Under the pieces are notes generated by a model. It saw only the letters and a program-made list of their open reading frames with translations. It searched no databases and was not told the DNA's origin. Below, piece after piece: positions 28,364 to 41,600 of a stretch of DNA of 46,272 nt. The DNA is from Ettlia oleoabundans (lineage: Eukaryota > Chlorophyta > Chlorophyceae > Chlamydomonadales): positions 9,742 to 56,013 of the forward strand of contig JAAMXP010001179.1 of NCBI GenBank assembly GCA_019693395.1. Reading direction: 5' to 3'. Position 1 is the stretch's first letter, and every line of letters starts with the position of its first letter. Position numbers and translations under genes: made by a program.

Positions 28364-31300
28364 ATGTTGCCACTGGTCATTGCCGGAGCAGGTGCGGCCT
28401 CCCCTGCTATTGCTCAAAGGAAAAGCCCAATTACTGCTGCCCAGTCCTGTCAAGCATCACCTTCCCACCCCAGGCCCACCATGCCCCACTCTTCAGTTTT
28501 GCCCTGCAGGTGGAACGCCAACAGCAACTCGTTATTGCGCACGGTCACGCTGGAGATGATCAATATTTGCGTTGGCAGCGTGTGCCTGGCGCTGCTTCTA
28601 GTAGCAGGCTCCTGGTTTGCTGCCTGCGTGCTCAGGGCACAGCGCACGGGTACGGCATGGGGCTTACGCCGCAAATATCTGCTAGCTACCAGGAGCTTTG
28701 ATGTGCTGCTGCAGTTAATCAGCCTGGCTACCTATCTTGCAATCAACATCTACAGCTATCTGGTGCGTGGTGCCCGGTGGGCAAACATGCGGCTTCCGAC
28801 ACTGGGAGCCATTTGTAGCTTTTCAGTCGCATTTGAGTCTGTAATGCTTGGCTGGTGCACCCAAGATGCATGCCTGGTGCCACTGCTGGAGTGCTGACCA
28901 GCAGCTGCCACTTACTTCCGTCGGAAACATCCCGAGCTCGGCTGCCTGTCACTGCAATCATTTGTTTGCCCAATCTTGCAGAAGCCATGCGGCTGGTATG
29001 ATGTGGCCCCTGGCATCCTAAATCTTGTTGCTCTCACTGTTTGGAACATATGTACGCCCTCAATCTTGGCTTTGCCAAATGCTTCCGTACTCCATCTGCT
29101 TTATTTGCTGCCCTTCCACAACAGACATTTAGCATTCATGTTGACTGGGGTGGTTGACTGGGGAAATGGCACAGCGTTTCTCTTTGCCTGCTTTCTGTCG
29201 ATCTCAAGCACCGTTGCATCCTGTCATTGCCCCTTTTGCAGTGCTATTTCTCAACATCTCCCGCCCGCTCATCTTGCTCCCTGCGAGATCCTGGCATCGT
29301 CTCCAACAAAATCTATGCGGCTGGTGGGAGCGGCAGCGCCGACGCTGTTGCTGCTGCTTGAAAAGCCGTAATGCTGACGGTGACGAAAAGCAACCAGTTG
29401 CAGGGGAGCAAGAGCTTGACCAAGCACGAAGAAAGGAGCAGAAGGAAGCGCTGGCAAATACCTCTGCCCCAGTAGGCATGCCCCCTCTTGCAGGCAAGCC
29501 AGCAGGCCAGCAACAAACCCAGGGGCTAAGCCCTCAGGGCAGCACTGCTTCTATGCTTGTTTGTAAAGCGGCAGAGGCTGTTCGTGTTTGTGACCCATGA
29601 GCCGAGTCGTGTCATTGATCCCAAATTCTGTGTGTTTGTGTTCTCCTTGCGCCCCATCAGTTAGGGTGAGGTGTCAACACTCTTAGATAACCCCACCATG
29701 CCACCCCTGTCTGCCAGTACTGCCACAGGCAAAAGTTTGGATTGAGTGGCAATGTGGGTGCACGTGGTGGCGGCTGCCACTCTCTTCTTCCCAGTGCAAG
29801 TGCTGGCAGTGGTGGCGGGGATGGGCGGTCTTTGGTGGGTCTGGAGGTCTTTGGTGAGTGCCCTGCCGCCATCAATGATGGCTGAAAGTGTATTTGGGGA
29901 TGGGCGGTCAGAAGACTTATCCTCGATGCCTTCAGACGTCTTAACCACTTTCTCATCTTAAGGACGGGGGTGTGGCTGATGTGTTGGTTGGTTGGTTGCA
30001 ATTGCACTATCGGTTGGATGGTGTAATGCATGCCTGCGGCTGTCTACGTAAGCCAACTGCATGTGGTCGCTATCGTGCCAACTGCAGCAGTCAGCTGGCC
30101 AGGCAGTTGGCTGGCCGGCACTGCACCCGTTGCAATGCAGCCCTGCCCCGCCCTGCCATGTTGAGGCTGCAGGCGACGACAACACTCGAGACCTCAACGT
30201 GGACCTCACCGGCACTGACTGTCAAGAGCAGGCATACCAGTACGGGTGCGCATCAGGCCTGTGGTCTTGTACTGGGACTGTGCCAGGGTCCGGATCCCCC
30301 ATGTGCGTGTCATGCCCATAGTGCATCTCTGTCGCAACGCACTGGCTTGCCAACAAGACTCGAGTGTGCCCGAACTTAGTAGGCCAACACACTCGCGATG
30401 CCTTCCATTAGCCGCGGCATTGTGCATCCACGTTGTGACTGAGATGCCTCACCCCTGGCCCTGTTGCAGGGATTGCACGATGAAAACTGTGTATGCCATT
30501 TTGTCGATGGTAGTGGGAGGCTTGTGAGTACATGCACCCCTTTGCATACCTGCGCCATGCTGCATAGCAGTCGCTGTGCCTGTATTGTACTTAAATCACT
30601 CCGCCGCTTGTTGGCCCTCGCTGCGTCCTGCAGTATTCCACATACATCACCTGCCCAGCTGCTTCCCAGGACCACCCGCTCGTTGTCTCTCACGCTATTG
30701 CCCACTGCCCAATGTGGCTCTGTGTGTGGCAGGATCATCGTGCAGTTGCTGGTGTTTCTGGCCCTCATGGTGCTTGTGCTGGTGGAATATCAACGCCTGC
30801 CCTACACAGCTCACCGGTGAGCTGTGCAATCATGATCCAGTTACGTGCCCTGCCCGCCATGCAAGATATGCTCCTTGCTGGCCGGTGATGAAGCGAGCTG
30901 CATGGCAGCCCTGGGGCCACTTGCTGTCGTGGCACATGGTCGTATCGTGCACTGGGGTGCATTCTGGGCCCTAAACCATGTTATGCGGCAACACCATGCA
31001 TTTTGCCATCCTGCAGGGTCATGAATGTGGCGGCCCGCTTGATACTGCGCACCCGCGTAGGAACTTCGCTCTTTTTCATCGTTGCTTTGGTGCTGGTGAG
31101 CTAAACCCTGACTCCTCTTTGCAACCTCTGCCAGCAGCTTCTGTTTCAATTGCCGTCCACTTGTGTGCCTCTGCATCCAGCCTGGCATAACGTTTATCAC
31201 ACCCACGAATTCAATGCGATGGTGCATGCATTGCGCGCAATCCGTGGCCTTTCATTGTCCAAATCCCCAATCCCACCACAGACCGACACAACCTTGTACC

Positions 31301-34300
31301 TGAGCGTGCATCCCCCACGAACGCCATAAGTGCAGATTTTCTACATCAATATCGACAGCTGCAATGCGAACCTGGAGCTCTGGCTGGGCATAGGGCCCGT
31401 CTATGTGAGTGAAGCCGGGAGGCGCAAGCATCCTCTTAGCAAAGCAGCACCACCTTGGTCTTGAACGGTGTCGCTATTGATCTGAAAATCGACCACCATT
31501 TCCATCACAACAAATTTGTTCCTGCAGATCAGCATGACCGCCCTGTTTGTGACTGAGGCATTTCTCTACAGCCCCAGCATCCCGAAGCACTGCGCCATGA
31601 AGCTCCACTCTTCCCTGCAACAGTTTGCCTGGACCGAGGCCGCTGCACCTGCCGTGCTGGCCAGGCGGGGGCACCCTGACGAACCGCTGTTTTGCTTCGA
31701 GACTGCCCTCAAGGCATGCTACTTCTGCCTCCACTCCTACAGGCACTTCCGGGTGGGTGAGAACCTGACAGCGATATCTAGTTCCCAACACAGCATATGT
31801 AGTAGCTTGGACCATGCATCCCAACCATCATCGGGTACGCACTCCAAGTGCATTGAGGCAATGGTTATGCTGCCATGGTCACTTTTCCAGTTAGGGAGGG
31901 CGATCGCAGTGGCTGGTGATTTTTGCCCCGCAACATTCTTGTGCCCCTGCTCTGCAGCCTGAGAGCACCATAACCTCACTTGCCACAGCCATGGCGCTGT
32001 ATGGGTGCACTCACTATGAATGGATCAGGGAGGCCAGGCTGGACATGAACTGCCTGCTGTGCTGGGGACCAGATGCACTGGTGGTGGCGTTCCGGGGCAC
32101 CCAGTCACTGGCAAACATCAAGGCTGATGCCCAGGTACGTGGATAACGGGGCAGGGTGGTACCGGAAATTGTTCGGGACAGGCACCGCATACCACCCTGC
32201 TCCTGGAGCTGCCACACACAAAGCTGCTGGGGCAGCTGCCGCAGCCAACATAGCCATTCCCCTCCAACCCCACGTTTTGATCATCTTCAAACCATGCACT
32301 TGCTGGCCTCCATTGAACAGCAATGCCACTGCCTCTTTGCAGTTCTGGCGCTCCCCTCACCCTCCCGAGCGCGGTGTGTTTTGGCTTGGCTCCAAACCTC
32401 TCATTCACTCTGGCTTCCTGGCCTCATGGAATGAGCATAGCCTGAATGAGCAGGTGCTGCAGCGGGTGCAACAGATATTGGAGGGGCTGCAGCATGCCGA
32501 TATGGGCCCCTTTGGCAGCACAGTGGTGCGCTGCTGCAGCAAGGTGCATGAGGAACGAGCGGCAGAGCTGGAGGCGGCAGCAGCCGTGGTGCGGGCAAGT
32601 GAGGCTGGTGCTGTAGGTGATGCAGATGATGCGGCAGAGTGGGAGTTTGGGGAGCAGGGCAGCCGCAATGATGGCGCTGGAGGGGTTGGTGGCAGTGACA
32701 GCGAGGCCGGCAATGTGGGCTGGGTCGGGGCTAGTCAGGAGGCTGCAACACCAGCTGCAGGGGCTGTTCCAATGATATGGCCTGAAGAAGGGGAAGCGGC
32801 AGCTGAAATTGTGTCTACTGTTGTGCAAGGGGGCCAGGAGATGGCAGCGGTAGTACTGTCGGCAGTACAGGAAGGTGTCCAATGCGTTGTTCCGTGTCAC
32901 GATGCTGCCCAAGGCACCAACCCGGCAGGCCACCCTGCTGTTGGCACCAGCCCTTGCACGCCTGGAGCAGCAACCAGCTGTGGCACCCCAACCAGCCGTT
33001 GCAGCAAGGATAGCAGCGTCCCTGCAGCCACCCAGACGCCCCCTTTCCGCCTGCTGGTTACTGGGCACAGCCTAGGAGGAGCTGTAGCGACTCTATGCGG
33101 CTTTGACCTAGCACGGCTGCTGCCAGAGTGGGGTTTCACGACCGTGGTGAGTCCAGCCAGCTCAGCAGCCTGCAGCGCAGCAGTCGTGTGCCCGGCACCG
33201 GCAGGGCAGCAGCCGGCCGCACTCGTGCAGCAGCAGGCAGGCAAACAGGGACTGCACGACATCGAGGCTGGCAGCAAAGGCGAGGTGGAGCCGCCAGCAC
33301 CATGTACAGCAAGGGCCCAGGGGCGGCCTGTGGCATTGAGCTGCTACACATTTGGGGCGCCCCGTACCGGCAACCATGCATTTGCTCGGGAATATGAGAA
33401 GCTGCTGCCGGACAGCTGGAGCGTAATAAACGATCAGGACTTGGGTAAGTGGGTTTGTCCCTGAGTTGAACGTTCCTGGGCGACATAGATATGTCTGCAT
33501 GCAGGACTTGTACTGTACGCTGCTGTTGCAAGCCAGCAGCAAATGCAGCTGCCATGTGCATTGGATAACGTCTGATGTTTTATCTGGTTTTGGCAGCTTT
33601 TGCACCTACCAGCACAACCACCTGCCCGTTGCGGATCCATCTGCTTTGCAGTGGCCAAGTCAGCAAAGTTTCTGGTGCTGTTCAAGCGCCCGGGCCACGT
33701 GGCAATCATCAACCCGCAAGGAGACTTGATCGTCAACCCCAGTAAGTATGTGCAGAGTAACGGGCAGCAGAGTCTGGTCACAAGACTGTCAAAACCTGTT
33801 TATGTCCTCTGCTGGTCTTGCATGCTGTCCTCACATCGTTTCCCCTTTCTGCTTTACTCTCGCTTCATGCCTCTTATATATTATCCAGTCAGTTATTAAT
33901 GTGCTAGCCTCCTTGGCAACTTCGCACAAAATTTTAACAAAAGCAGCCTTCAGTTCCCTCCCTACTCTGCTGTGTAGACCCTTTCCCACTTTCCTGCCGC
34001 ACACCTGCAGGCTTCCTGGAGAGCAACGCGCAGCGCAGCTCCTACCGCGCCAGCATCAAGCAGCATCTACTGCTTGCAGGCTACGACCACAGCTTTGCTG
34101 CCATCCTACGCAGCCAGCACGCGGGCAAGGGCCTCAGGTGTGACGGCAATCCTTGAAGGGCGGAGTGCTCTTTTTTGTTTCTCTGTCCTCTGCTCTGTTG
34201 CTTTCCATTACAACTGGCAGCAGGCCCAGGCAATCTACCGTTGCCTTTTTCTTGATTCTGTGTTACTTGCTAATGAAAGCCACCAGCTCCTCCCTCCCAG

Positions 34301-34770
34301 TAAATGTGGCAGCTTCCACCTCTCTTGTGCCTCGCAGTGGCGGCTCCGACGCATTAGCGCTCCTCTCAGCCGACCCTGCGGTGCGAGAGCTTCTCGCCAG
34401 GCCGCTGTCTATCAGGCAGGCCTCCCTGAGGCGATACGTCGGAAGCTCAGGTACCGCTGTTGTGCAGGCAGGGGGTTCTGTGGGAGCAGGAATAAGGAAC
34501 AGCACAGCAGCAGCTGCTGCAGCTGGAACAAAAGCCGAAGGAGGAGCATCACCAGGGGAAGGACAAGCTGCAGCTGTACATACAGAGCTGCCCCAAGTGG
34601 TGGTGAGCTCTGAGGCGGGATCTGGCCCACAGGCTGGCGACCTGAGTGGCGGTGACGAGTTGCCGGCTGACCCAGAAGAGTTGCAGCGGCAGCAGTCTCT
34701 GCCATCTGGCCCGTTGCAGCGCTTGACTAGCGCGCTGTCAAGCCTGGTGCACGACACTTACAGGATTTAA
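28364..34770 (+). CDS. Membrane-bound class 3 lipase, sn1-diacylglycerol-lipase-like
   Basis: Exons: 28364-28762 (start uncertain), 28982-29051, 29242-29323, 30470-30523, 30733-30816, 31017-31095, 31336-31404, 31528-31752, 31958-32134, 32343-33444, 33652-33741, 34011-34137, 34338-34770. Phases close to 996 residues. The N-terminal third has five or six membrane segments, for example INICVGSVCLALLLVAG and IIVQLLVFLALMVLVLV. The hydrolase part shows FCFETALKACYFCLHSY, ALVVAFRGTQS, nucleophile elbow LLVTGHSLGGAVATL, YTFGAPRTGN, VINDQDLV and FKRPGHVAIINPQGDLIVNP. Polytopic N-terminus plus lipase-3 fold is the layout of sn1-DAG lipases. An Ala/Glu/Gly-rich insertion of roughly 150 residues precedes GHSLGG. 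The long intron 29324-30469 may hide an exon. The first ATG could instead be 28484, or an upstream exon may splice in at 28510. Confidence 0.85.
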
Positions 34771-35504
34771 ATTGAAAATATATCTACGACTATTATTATA
34801 TCAACGATATATGCATCTGCCCAGATTACAGATGGAATCGTGATGCTGTACTCCTATTTGCATTAGTCTTGTGTATGACTGTCACAGCGCTCAAGAGCTT
34901 GTGGCTTCCGTTTCAACTGAATGGTGCAACATGCGAGTTCACGTGTTGCTGCGAGGGCCCCACACAGATTGTGCTTGCTAGATACACGAATTTCTCGACT
35001 CTGAACTGGGAGCAGTGCTGTGAAGGGAAGGAAGGAGGCATGCTCGGCTCTGACGCAGTGCTTTGTTCTCGGGCGCCACATGTCGCGGCTTGCGCCAGCG
35101 CCGAAGCTCTGCTGTCTGAATCTTGGTGACAGGTGCAGCCGCAAACAAGTGCTTGTAGTATAACTTGCGTCATTCGGCTCATTAGTACGTTTCCTGAACG
35201 ATGCACGAGACTCTTGTGATATGCCTTCCTGTATGGACAGTACTTCAGAACGCAGGGTGCAGCGTGAAATGCGAAAAGCGCAATCAACTGCTTCGAATGA
35301 TCTGTTTGCAGTAATTTACCTGGAAGTAAGCTGTCACCCTGATAATTTTTTTGATCCCTTGAGCCGCACAGTCTGAGGGTTTTCACTGCGAGTGGGGAGT
35401 TCAACGGATTGGTATGAACGGTACACAATTGCCGGCCCAGGAGGTAAGGCGCCAGAGAGGGCAATGCACAAAGCCCTAGGGGCCCTTGGGGCCCTAGGCT
35501 AGGG
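34771..35504. other. Region between lipase and deaminase genes
   Basis: Lipase 3' UTR and deaminase promoter. A minus-strand frame at 34913-35464 is long but featureless. An almost perfect inverted repeat sits at 35475-35498. Confidence 0.4.
35475..35498. repeat. Near-perfect 24-bp palindrome upstream of the deaminase
   Basis: Arms CCTAGGGGCCC and GGGGCCCTAGG flank TT. Ten of eleven arm positions pair as an inverted repeat. It lies just before the first coding frame of the deaminase and could be a hairpin in the 5' leader or a dyad operator. Confidence 0.6.
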
Positions 35505-37952
35505 ATGGGCGCGGCCAGTATTTACCTCTGTTCTTCTTTGTTTCGAAGTCTCATCCAACGGCTGAACTTCCGCGAGCAACTGTTTTGCCCACAAGCGGCG
35601 ACAGGGCTCACACCCTCAGCTCCATTTCCCTGCCGCCTGCCGCTCTCTTGGTCGCCGCCCAGGGCTTGGACGCTTTCATCGCCCGCCTGCCCAAGGCCGA
35701 GCTGCACCTGCATATAGAGGGTACCCTCGAGCCGGAGCTTATGATGAAACTAGCATCCTGCAACGACGTGGAGGTGCCCTTTCAAGACATTGCAGCGGCA
35801 CGCGCGGCACGTGCCAGCTTCACTGGCCTGCAGGACTTCCTCAACCTCTACTGCCTGGGCATGGAGGTTCTGCGGGTGAGCTGACCAATCAGCCAATCGT
35901 CTTTTGTTACCTCCGGCAAGAGTAGCTAGATGGGAAGAAAGCTGGTCACCGCATGGCCAGGCATTTGCCGTAGTGCAAGGTGACCGCTGGTTTCATATAA
36001 CGAGTGGGCCGATAGGGCCACAGAACAGTTTGGCCGTGACGCAGGATTTGGGCCTGTCGATTATACTGCTTGCAGAAGGAGCAAGACTTTTATGAACTGG
36101 CGGATGCCTACCTGGCACGTGCGGCAGCAGACGGCGTGCGGCACTCTGAGATATTCTTCGACCCGCAGGCCCACATCAACAGGCAGGTGCCAGCTGCCCT
36201 GGTTCCCCTGAGACTGCTGTAAGGCAGTTGCTGACCACTCAGAATGGCTGCTTGCTGTCATGCCATGGCTGAGCTGATGGACAGCGACCATCTGGCCACC
36301 CTTGCTCCTGGGTCATCCTGCTTGTTGTTTGCCTTGTGCCTCGCATTGCATTTGCAGAGGCGTGCCGTTCTCCGAGTTCTTCCCCGGACTGCAGCGGGCG
36401 GTGCAGGATGCGCCAGCAAGGCATGGCCTCACTGCCTCACTCATCATGTGCTTCATGCGCGACCATGGAGCACAGTCAGCCGCTGAGGTGTTGCAGCAGG
36501 TGCGTGATGGCCCAGCAGGCAAACCTTGCACATGCTGTGGTAGTCGCTTGGCTGTAGCACCCCACACCTGCAAAGCTATAAGGCTAATGCTGACAAAGAA
36601 AATAGCTGGGCAGTCATATGGGAACAGCATCCCAAGTTGCCCTGAAACTGGTGTTGCTCCATTACATGGATGCAGGCGCTTCCGTACCGTGAGCATATAC
36701 TAGGCGTAGGCCTGGACTCTGCGGAGAAGGGCTTCCCTCCCAGCCTCTTCACAGAGGTCTTCCAACAGGCAGCAGAGCTGGGCTTCAAGAGAATGGCACA
36801 TGCGGGTGCAGTTGGTGGCGATACGGGGATTCTATATCCGGGACCACGTGCAGCTGCCGGCATCGAGTGTTCGCTGCGGTTATGTGTTGTGCGCAAATGA
36901 GGCAGCTGTCGCCCGTATTGGATGAAAGCATGCATGGATGGGCAATTGTCAGCATGCTGTGCTTGTGAGCCCCCTGCAGGCCAGATTTTGCCCAGTCTGT
37001 AATTGGTTTGCTATATGACGCCTTCTCATGCTTGGTCCTTGCCTTGCAGGGGAGGAGGGAGGTGCAGAAAACGTTTGGTCAGCCATCAACGATCTTGGCG
37101 TGGACAGGATTGACCATGGGGTGCGCTGCCTGGACGATCCACAGCTCGTTTCACACCTGGTGGGAACAGGGATGGCCCTCACCGTCTGCCCGCTGAGCAA
37201 CCTCTGTCTTAAGGTACGCTGCCCCCACATGCAGGGTCGGCAGCTGCTGGCATAGCTGCAGGATGCGTGCAGCCTTCCAGCGCTGTCTGACGCTTGTTGT
37301 GGGGCTGGCAAACTGCCGCATGTGGCCATCTTTTTGGCAGGAGAGAAACACGGAGGGGCAACGCGAGTAAGGCTGAGGCCTGAGTCATCTGCTTGCGTAA
37401 CAGCACTGTTCTGTCTGTGCCCACCTTCTGCCCCGCCTCTTTGCCTGCTTGGTTGTCCTTAAGCTGCCCGCTGGAGTGATGTTGCAGGTGTACGCAGGCT
37501 GCCTGGAGGAAAAGCTGCGGCAGCTGGTGCAGGATACTAAGGTCAGCATCCCATTGTATGTTGCAGAGCCGGTACCCGGTACCTGGATTAGTTTTATTGC
37601 CATGTTGCTCAATGGAACTGGGGGCAATGGCGCTGTTCAGGTTCACATGAAAGCATGGTTTGTCCACATGCATCGCACCCACAACCCACCCATACAGGTC
37701 ACCATTACGTTAAATAGCGACGACCCAGCTTATTTCCAGTGCAGCGAAGCTGGCGGGTCCTATGTGAATGCAAACTATGCCTACTTAGCTCGCGTGGCGG
37801 GGCTCAGTGCGCAGCAGCTGGCTGAGCTGGCAGTCGCCAGCTTCCGCGCCAGCTTCCTGCCTGATGCCGACAAGCAGGCACACATTGATTCTGTGTGGGC
37901 AGTGCTGAAGGAGTGGCAGTCCCCCAGTGATGCAGCAGCAAATGCCAAGTAG
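35505..37952 (+). CDS. Adenine/adenosine deaminase family (adenine deaminase type likely); 5' end uncertain
   Basis: Firm exons: up to 35875 (coding certain from about 35663), 36076-36182, 36358-36499, 36676-36805, 37050-37213, 37488-37541, 37698-37952. Phases close from 35663 to the stop, about 354 residues, near the family length. It deaminates adenine (or adenosine) in purine salvage. Metal and catalytic motifs: LPKAELHLHIEGTLEPE (His-x-His), FFDPQAHINRGVPF, LGVGLDSAEKGFPPS, MAHAGEEGG (His, Glu), RIDHGVR and LNSDDPAYF. The FFDPQxH and GLDSxExGxPP wording favours the Aah1/bacterial adenine deaminase branch over animal ADA. The intron after 36182 uses a GC donor (AG|GCAGGT). The conserved frame has no ATG back to a stop at 35495, so a short first exon, perhaps from the ATG at 35505, must splice in; I could not fix the junction. 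Confidence 0.87.
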
Positions 37953-38672
37953 CCGCACCAATCAGTCAACAGGGTGTCACTGAGTGCTGGGGAACACCAG
38001 CCCAGCCCAGTTATGTCCACGCCACCCCATGATCCCAACAATACTCGTGATGCACCAGCAGGCACCAGACTCCTCCTAATCCTTCAAATCACTGCCTGAC
38101 CATTTCTATACTATTCCCCACAGTGTGTGTTGTATTTATTACCGCAATCATGCCTGGTGAACCCACTTTCATTGCCACATCGCTTTGTGCCTTACCCACC
38201 CTTACATGCATCATGCTGCAACACCCTGTGCCCCATCTGACCAAACTCCCGACCACCACAACTGTGCCCCCTGCCTTAAGTGACCTGTCGTGTATAGCTT
38301 GCGTTGGGTATGTGTGCAGTAGAAAACCGCAGGTAAAACTGTGCAGGAGAAAGCACAGGCAAGCAAGCAAGCAACATGAGTAAGCAATGGACATGCGCAC
38401 CATGCACAATGGGGGGTTGATTGCAAGGTTGGAATTGCTACATCGTGCCAGCAAGTCATGATGAGGGGTGCAAGGGGTCATCAATGCAAGGGCTGCAGGT
38501 AGCCAGCAACGGGAGGTGCTGGCAGCAACAAACAGTAATCATGACGTGGGAGAGAAGTGGCGCTCACTGGGGCTTATGCAAAAATGGCTGCTGGCTTGGA
38601 CAGAGAGCCGAGCGGACAAACAGCGAGCGGCACAGACGCTAACAGTACGACCCGCCATGTTGGCTCATTGGC
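37953..38672. other. Spacer between convergent deaminase and CTR genes
   Basis: About 720 bp holding the 3' UTRs of both genes. No conserved frame, repeat or RNA fold recognised. Confidence 0.45.
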
Positions 38673-41600
38673 TCAGAGCTGGCCGCCGCTGTGGCCGCCC
38701 CCGCCGCAGCCTGATCCTCCAGAGCAGCAAGCCGCACCCTCCACAAACACCGCTTCCAAGTCATCGTTGGAGCCAGCTGCCGCCACTTGCCGCATATAGG
38801 GTGCTTCCCTTGGCTCCCCTGCGTGCCCAAACAGCAGGGCTCCAATGGCAAAGCCGCCGCACACTGCCAGGATCACGCCCACATTGAAGGTCATCACCAC
38901 AAGCATCAGCGCTGCAGGGGTGGGCAACAGGAGGTGCAATCCCCCGGGTTCAGTGCCATGTAAAGGTGGGTTTGTGTGGGTACTGCATGGCAAGTGTGGT
39001 GCGTCCCTTCCAAGTAACGTAATGAATGTCGTAATTGACACGGAAACAAGAGCAGGAAGCAAGTTGGTGTGGCAGAGACAGGAAGTCAGGCATGAACAGC
39101 GACAGACGTAAGCCAACGGGCTACACTCACAGTAATCTAGCAACATAACCACAAACGTGAAGCATGCGCGCCAGAAGTTGCGCCGTGCCTGCATATCATG
39201 GGGCATTGCACATGTTAAGCATCAAGGCAATGTACACGAGCAAATACTGAAAATGCTGCCGTGCAGGAGACGCTTCCCACCCACAACAGCATTGTGCCCC
39301 AGACCATGCTGCTGACTCCCACCTGGGCTCCTGTCACCAGCGGCACATCAAGACAGCTAACCATGCCATGCTGCGTGCTGCTGCGCCACCAGGGTGCGCG
39401 CCTGCTGCGGGGCACTCGCTGCTCTGCTGCCACTGCGGCAGAACCACCGCCGCAGCAGGCAGGCACATCTGCCAGCTCGGAGTCCTTGCTGTCGCTGGGC
39501 TTGATGCCGCCTGCTGGGCTAGGGCGGGAGCCGCCGGCTTCGCTGCCTGACGCTGAAACTGCTGCCGTGGAGGGGGAGGGCTTCTCCAGGTTGCAGCACA
39601 GCGCGGGCTTGCGGGCGCGCGCAGCCCAACGGATCTCCACACGCAAGCGCACTGCCTTCAAGAACTGCAGGCAGGCAGGCAGGCAGGCAGGCAGGAAGGC
39701 AGATGGCGGGGCAGTGTGGGTGTTGCATGTGTACATTCCAGACATGGTAGAAGCATGGGTGTCTACTGCCAGGTGCTCCTGCAGTTAGGCTGGCCCAGGG
39801 ACAGAGCTGCACAGCAAAGCAGTTGAAGCGACCAAAGCTAGTAAGGTTGCCCACCTGAGTGCCAACTGCAAGAACACACATGGCTATGCAGAGCCCAATG
39901 TACTGACCGGCTGCAAACATGGGGCGGGAAGTTAGAAAGATGATGAGACATGGCCAAGTCTGTGATACCTGCAACCCATGTGTGGGCAAGATACTCAAAG
40001 CTGTTGCCTCCCCATGATCTGCCAGCACCCGGTCCATGATCAAGTAACACCTCACAGCACCACATACAGCAACTCTTCCGCCAAAGCAGCAGCCATGGCA
40101 TCCGCTTTGCGGCAGCAACAACTCACTGCTGTTGGGCACCCATTCTTTGAACAGGAATATGTCTCGCGTGCTCTGGTGCATCCACATCTTCATGGGGGGA
40201 AGTGCGCTGCTGCTACCTGCACCAAGAGGGCGCACACAGAAAAGCGGGCATCTTTAAGGACATGGGCAACTGCAGCCCGAGGGCATTAATGCTGCGTTTG
40301 GATCCAGCCAGCCAGGCACCTCCGGCGTGCCACTCGCGTTTGTATTTCCGCAAACAGGAATGACGGCCTAACTCACCGTCTGCGGCGTCGCCTGAGCAGA
40401 ACATAGGGAAGGCGTCTGCCACCTCCTGGTTGCTGCAGAACAGCTGCCAGTCCTGGCACTGCGCCATCCCAGGCATGGCTGCAGCACAGGGAGGAAGGCA
40501 GATGGGAGAGACAAGGGCACGGCCGAGTAGGCAAGACAAGCGGCAAGGACGAGGTCAAAGACAACAACGCGGCATGGCGTCGCATGGCGTGGGATAGCTT
40601 CGCTTCGCATGGGGATGCGTGAACTGCCGCTGATTCGCAGCATCTGCAAACTTACACACGCAGAGCTTTGAGTAAATGTTGAATAGCTCGGGGCAGGATC
40701 TGAAATTGGTGCGCCCCACTGAGGTGCAATCCTGGCACCCATCCATGGCGTGGCTGGTGCACACGCCCTGCATGTGGAGGGATCGGCGCCACAAGTTAGG
40801 AAAGTGTTCAGGCCAGACACCTTGAGCGCAACGCCATGCACACTGTAACAGCACTACCAGTTGTTGAACGGTAGAACAAGGGCCGGGGCCTTTGGGCCAA
40901 AGAAGCGGCTACGCAGGCATTCCGGCTAATCTCTGCTGCACCGCTCACTACTCACATCAATGTTTTGCTTGGTTTGGAAAGTGGTTGGCACATTGGGTGC
41001 CGCCCCAGGCTGCAAGCACTGCTGGACCTGCAGGCCAACAAGCAGAGTGGTGAAAAATCTTGGCAGCGGGCCAGGCAGGCTTAAAGTGGGTGACTCTAGT
41101 ACAATGAACCGGCTGCCATGTGCCATCCATGCGTCCCCGACTGATAAGTGAAGCAGCAGAACAACCCACCTTTGTGTCGCCCGTGCACAATGCGGTATGT
41201 GCCTCACAACCCAGCATCTGCAGGAATACAATGACAGGTCCAAGTGACCCATAGAGGCAAAGAGCAATCAGAACTGCAGCATCCACGCAACCCAAGTGCA
41301 TGTCTTCCAAGCGCCCCACAAGCAGCTGGCAAATCCGTCAATCCATCCCAAGTTGGTCAGCAGCGGTGCGGGCGATATGTTCATGCAGCTTGGCTCACTC
41401 TGTTCATTTCATCCGCCACACAGATGTCGGCCACAAGAGAGGGCAGGGAGCAGTAGGACGAGTCGCCCTTGGCCTGCCCTGACTGCAGGGGGAGAGGCGG
41501 CAAAGCAAAGGCATGATCACCGCTGGTACGCCTCCCTGTTTTCCATTACATGAGGCTTGTGGGCAGTGGGCACAGCGACGAAAGCAGCCTGTCAATCAGG

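Noticed and set aside
32424..33068. 214-codon minus-strand frame
   Set aside because: Antisense shadow of the large lipase exon, which carries the GHSLGG motif on the plus strand.
34913..35464. 183-codon minus-strand frame between lipase and deaminase
   Set aside because: No conserved motif and lies in expected UTR/promoter DNA.
39519..40235. 238-codon minus-strand frame at the CTR gene
   Set aside because: Runs through introns of CTR; only the MKMWMHQSTRDIFLFKEW part is a true exon.
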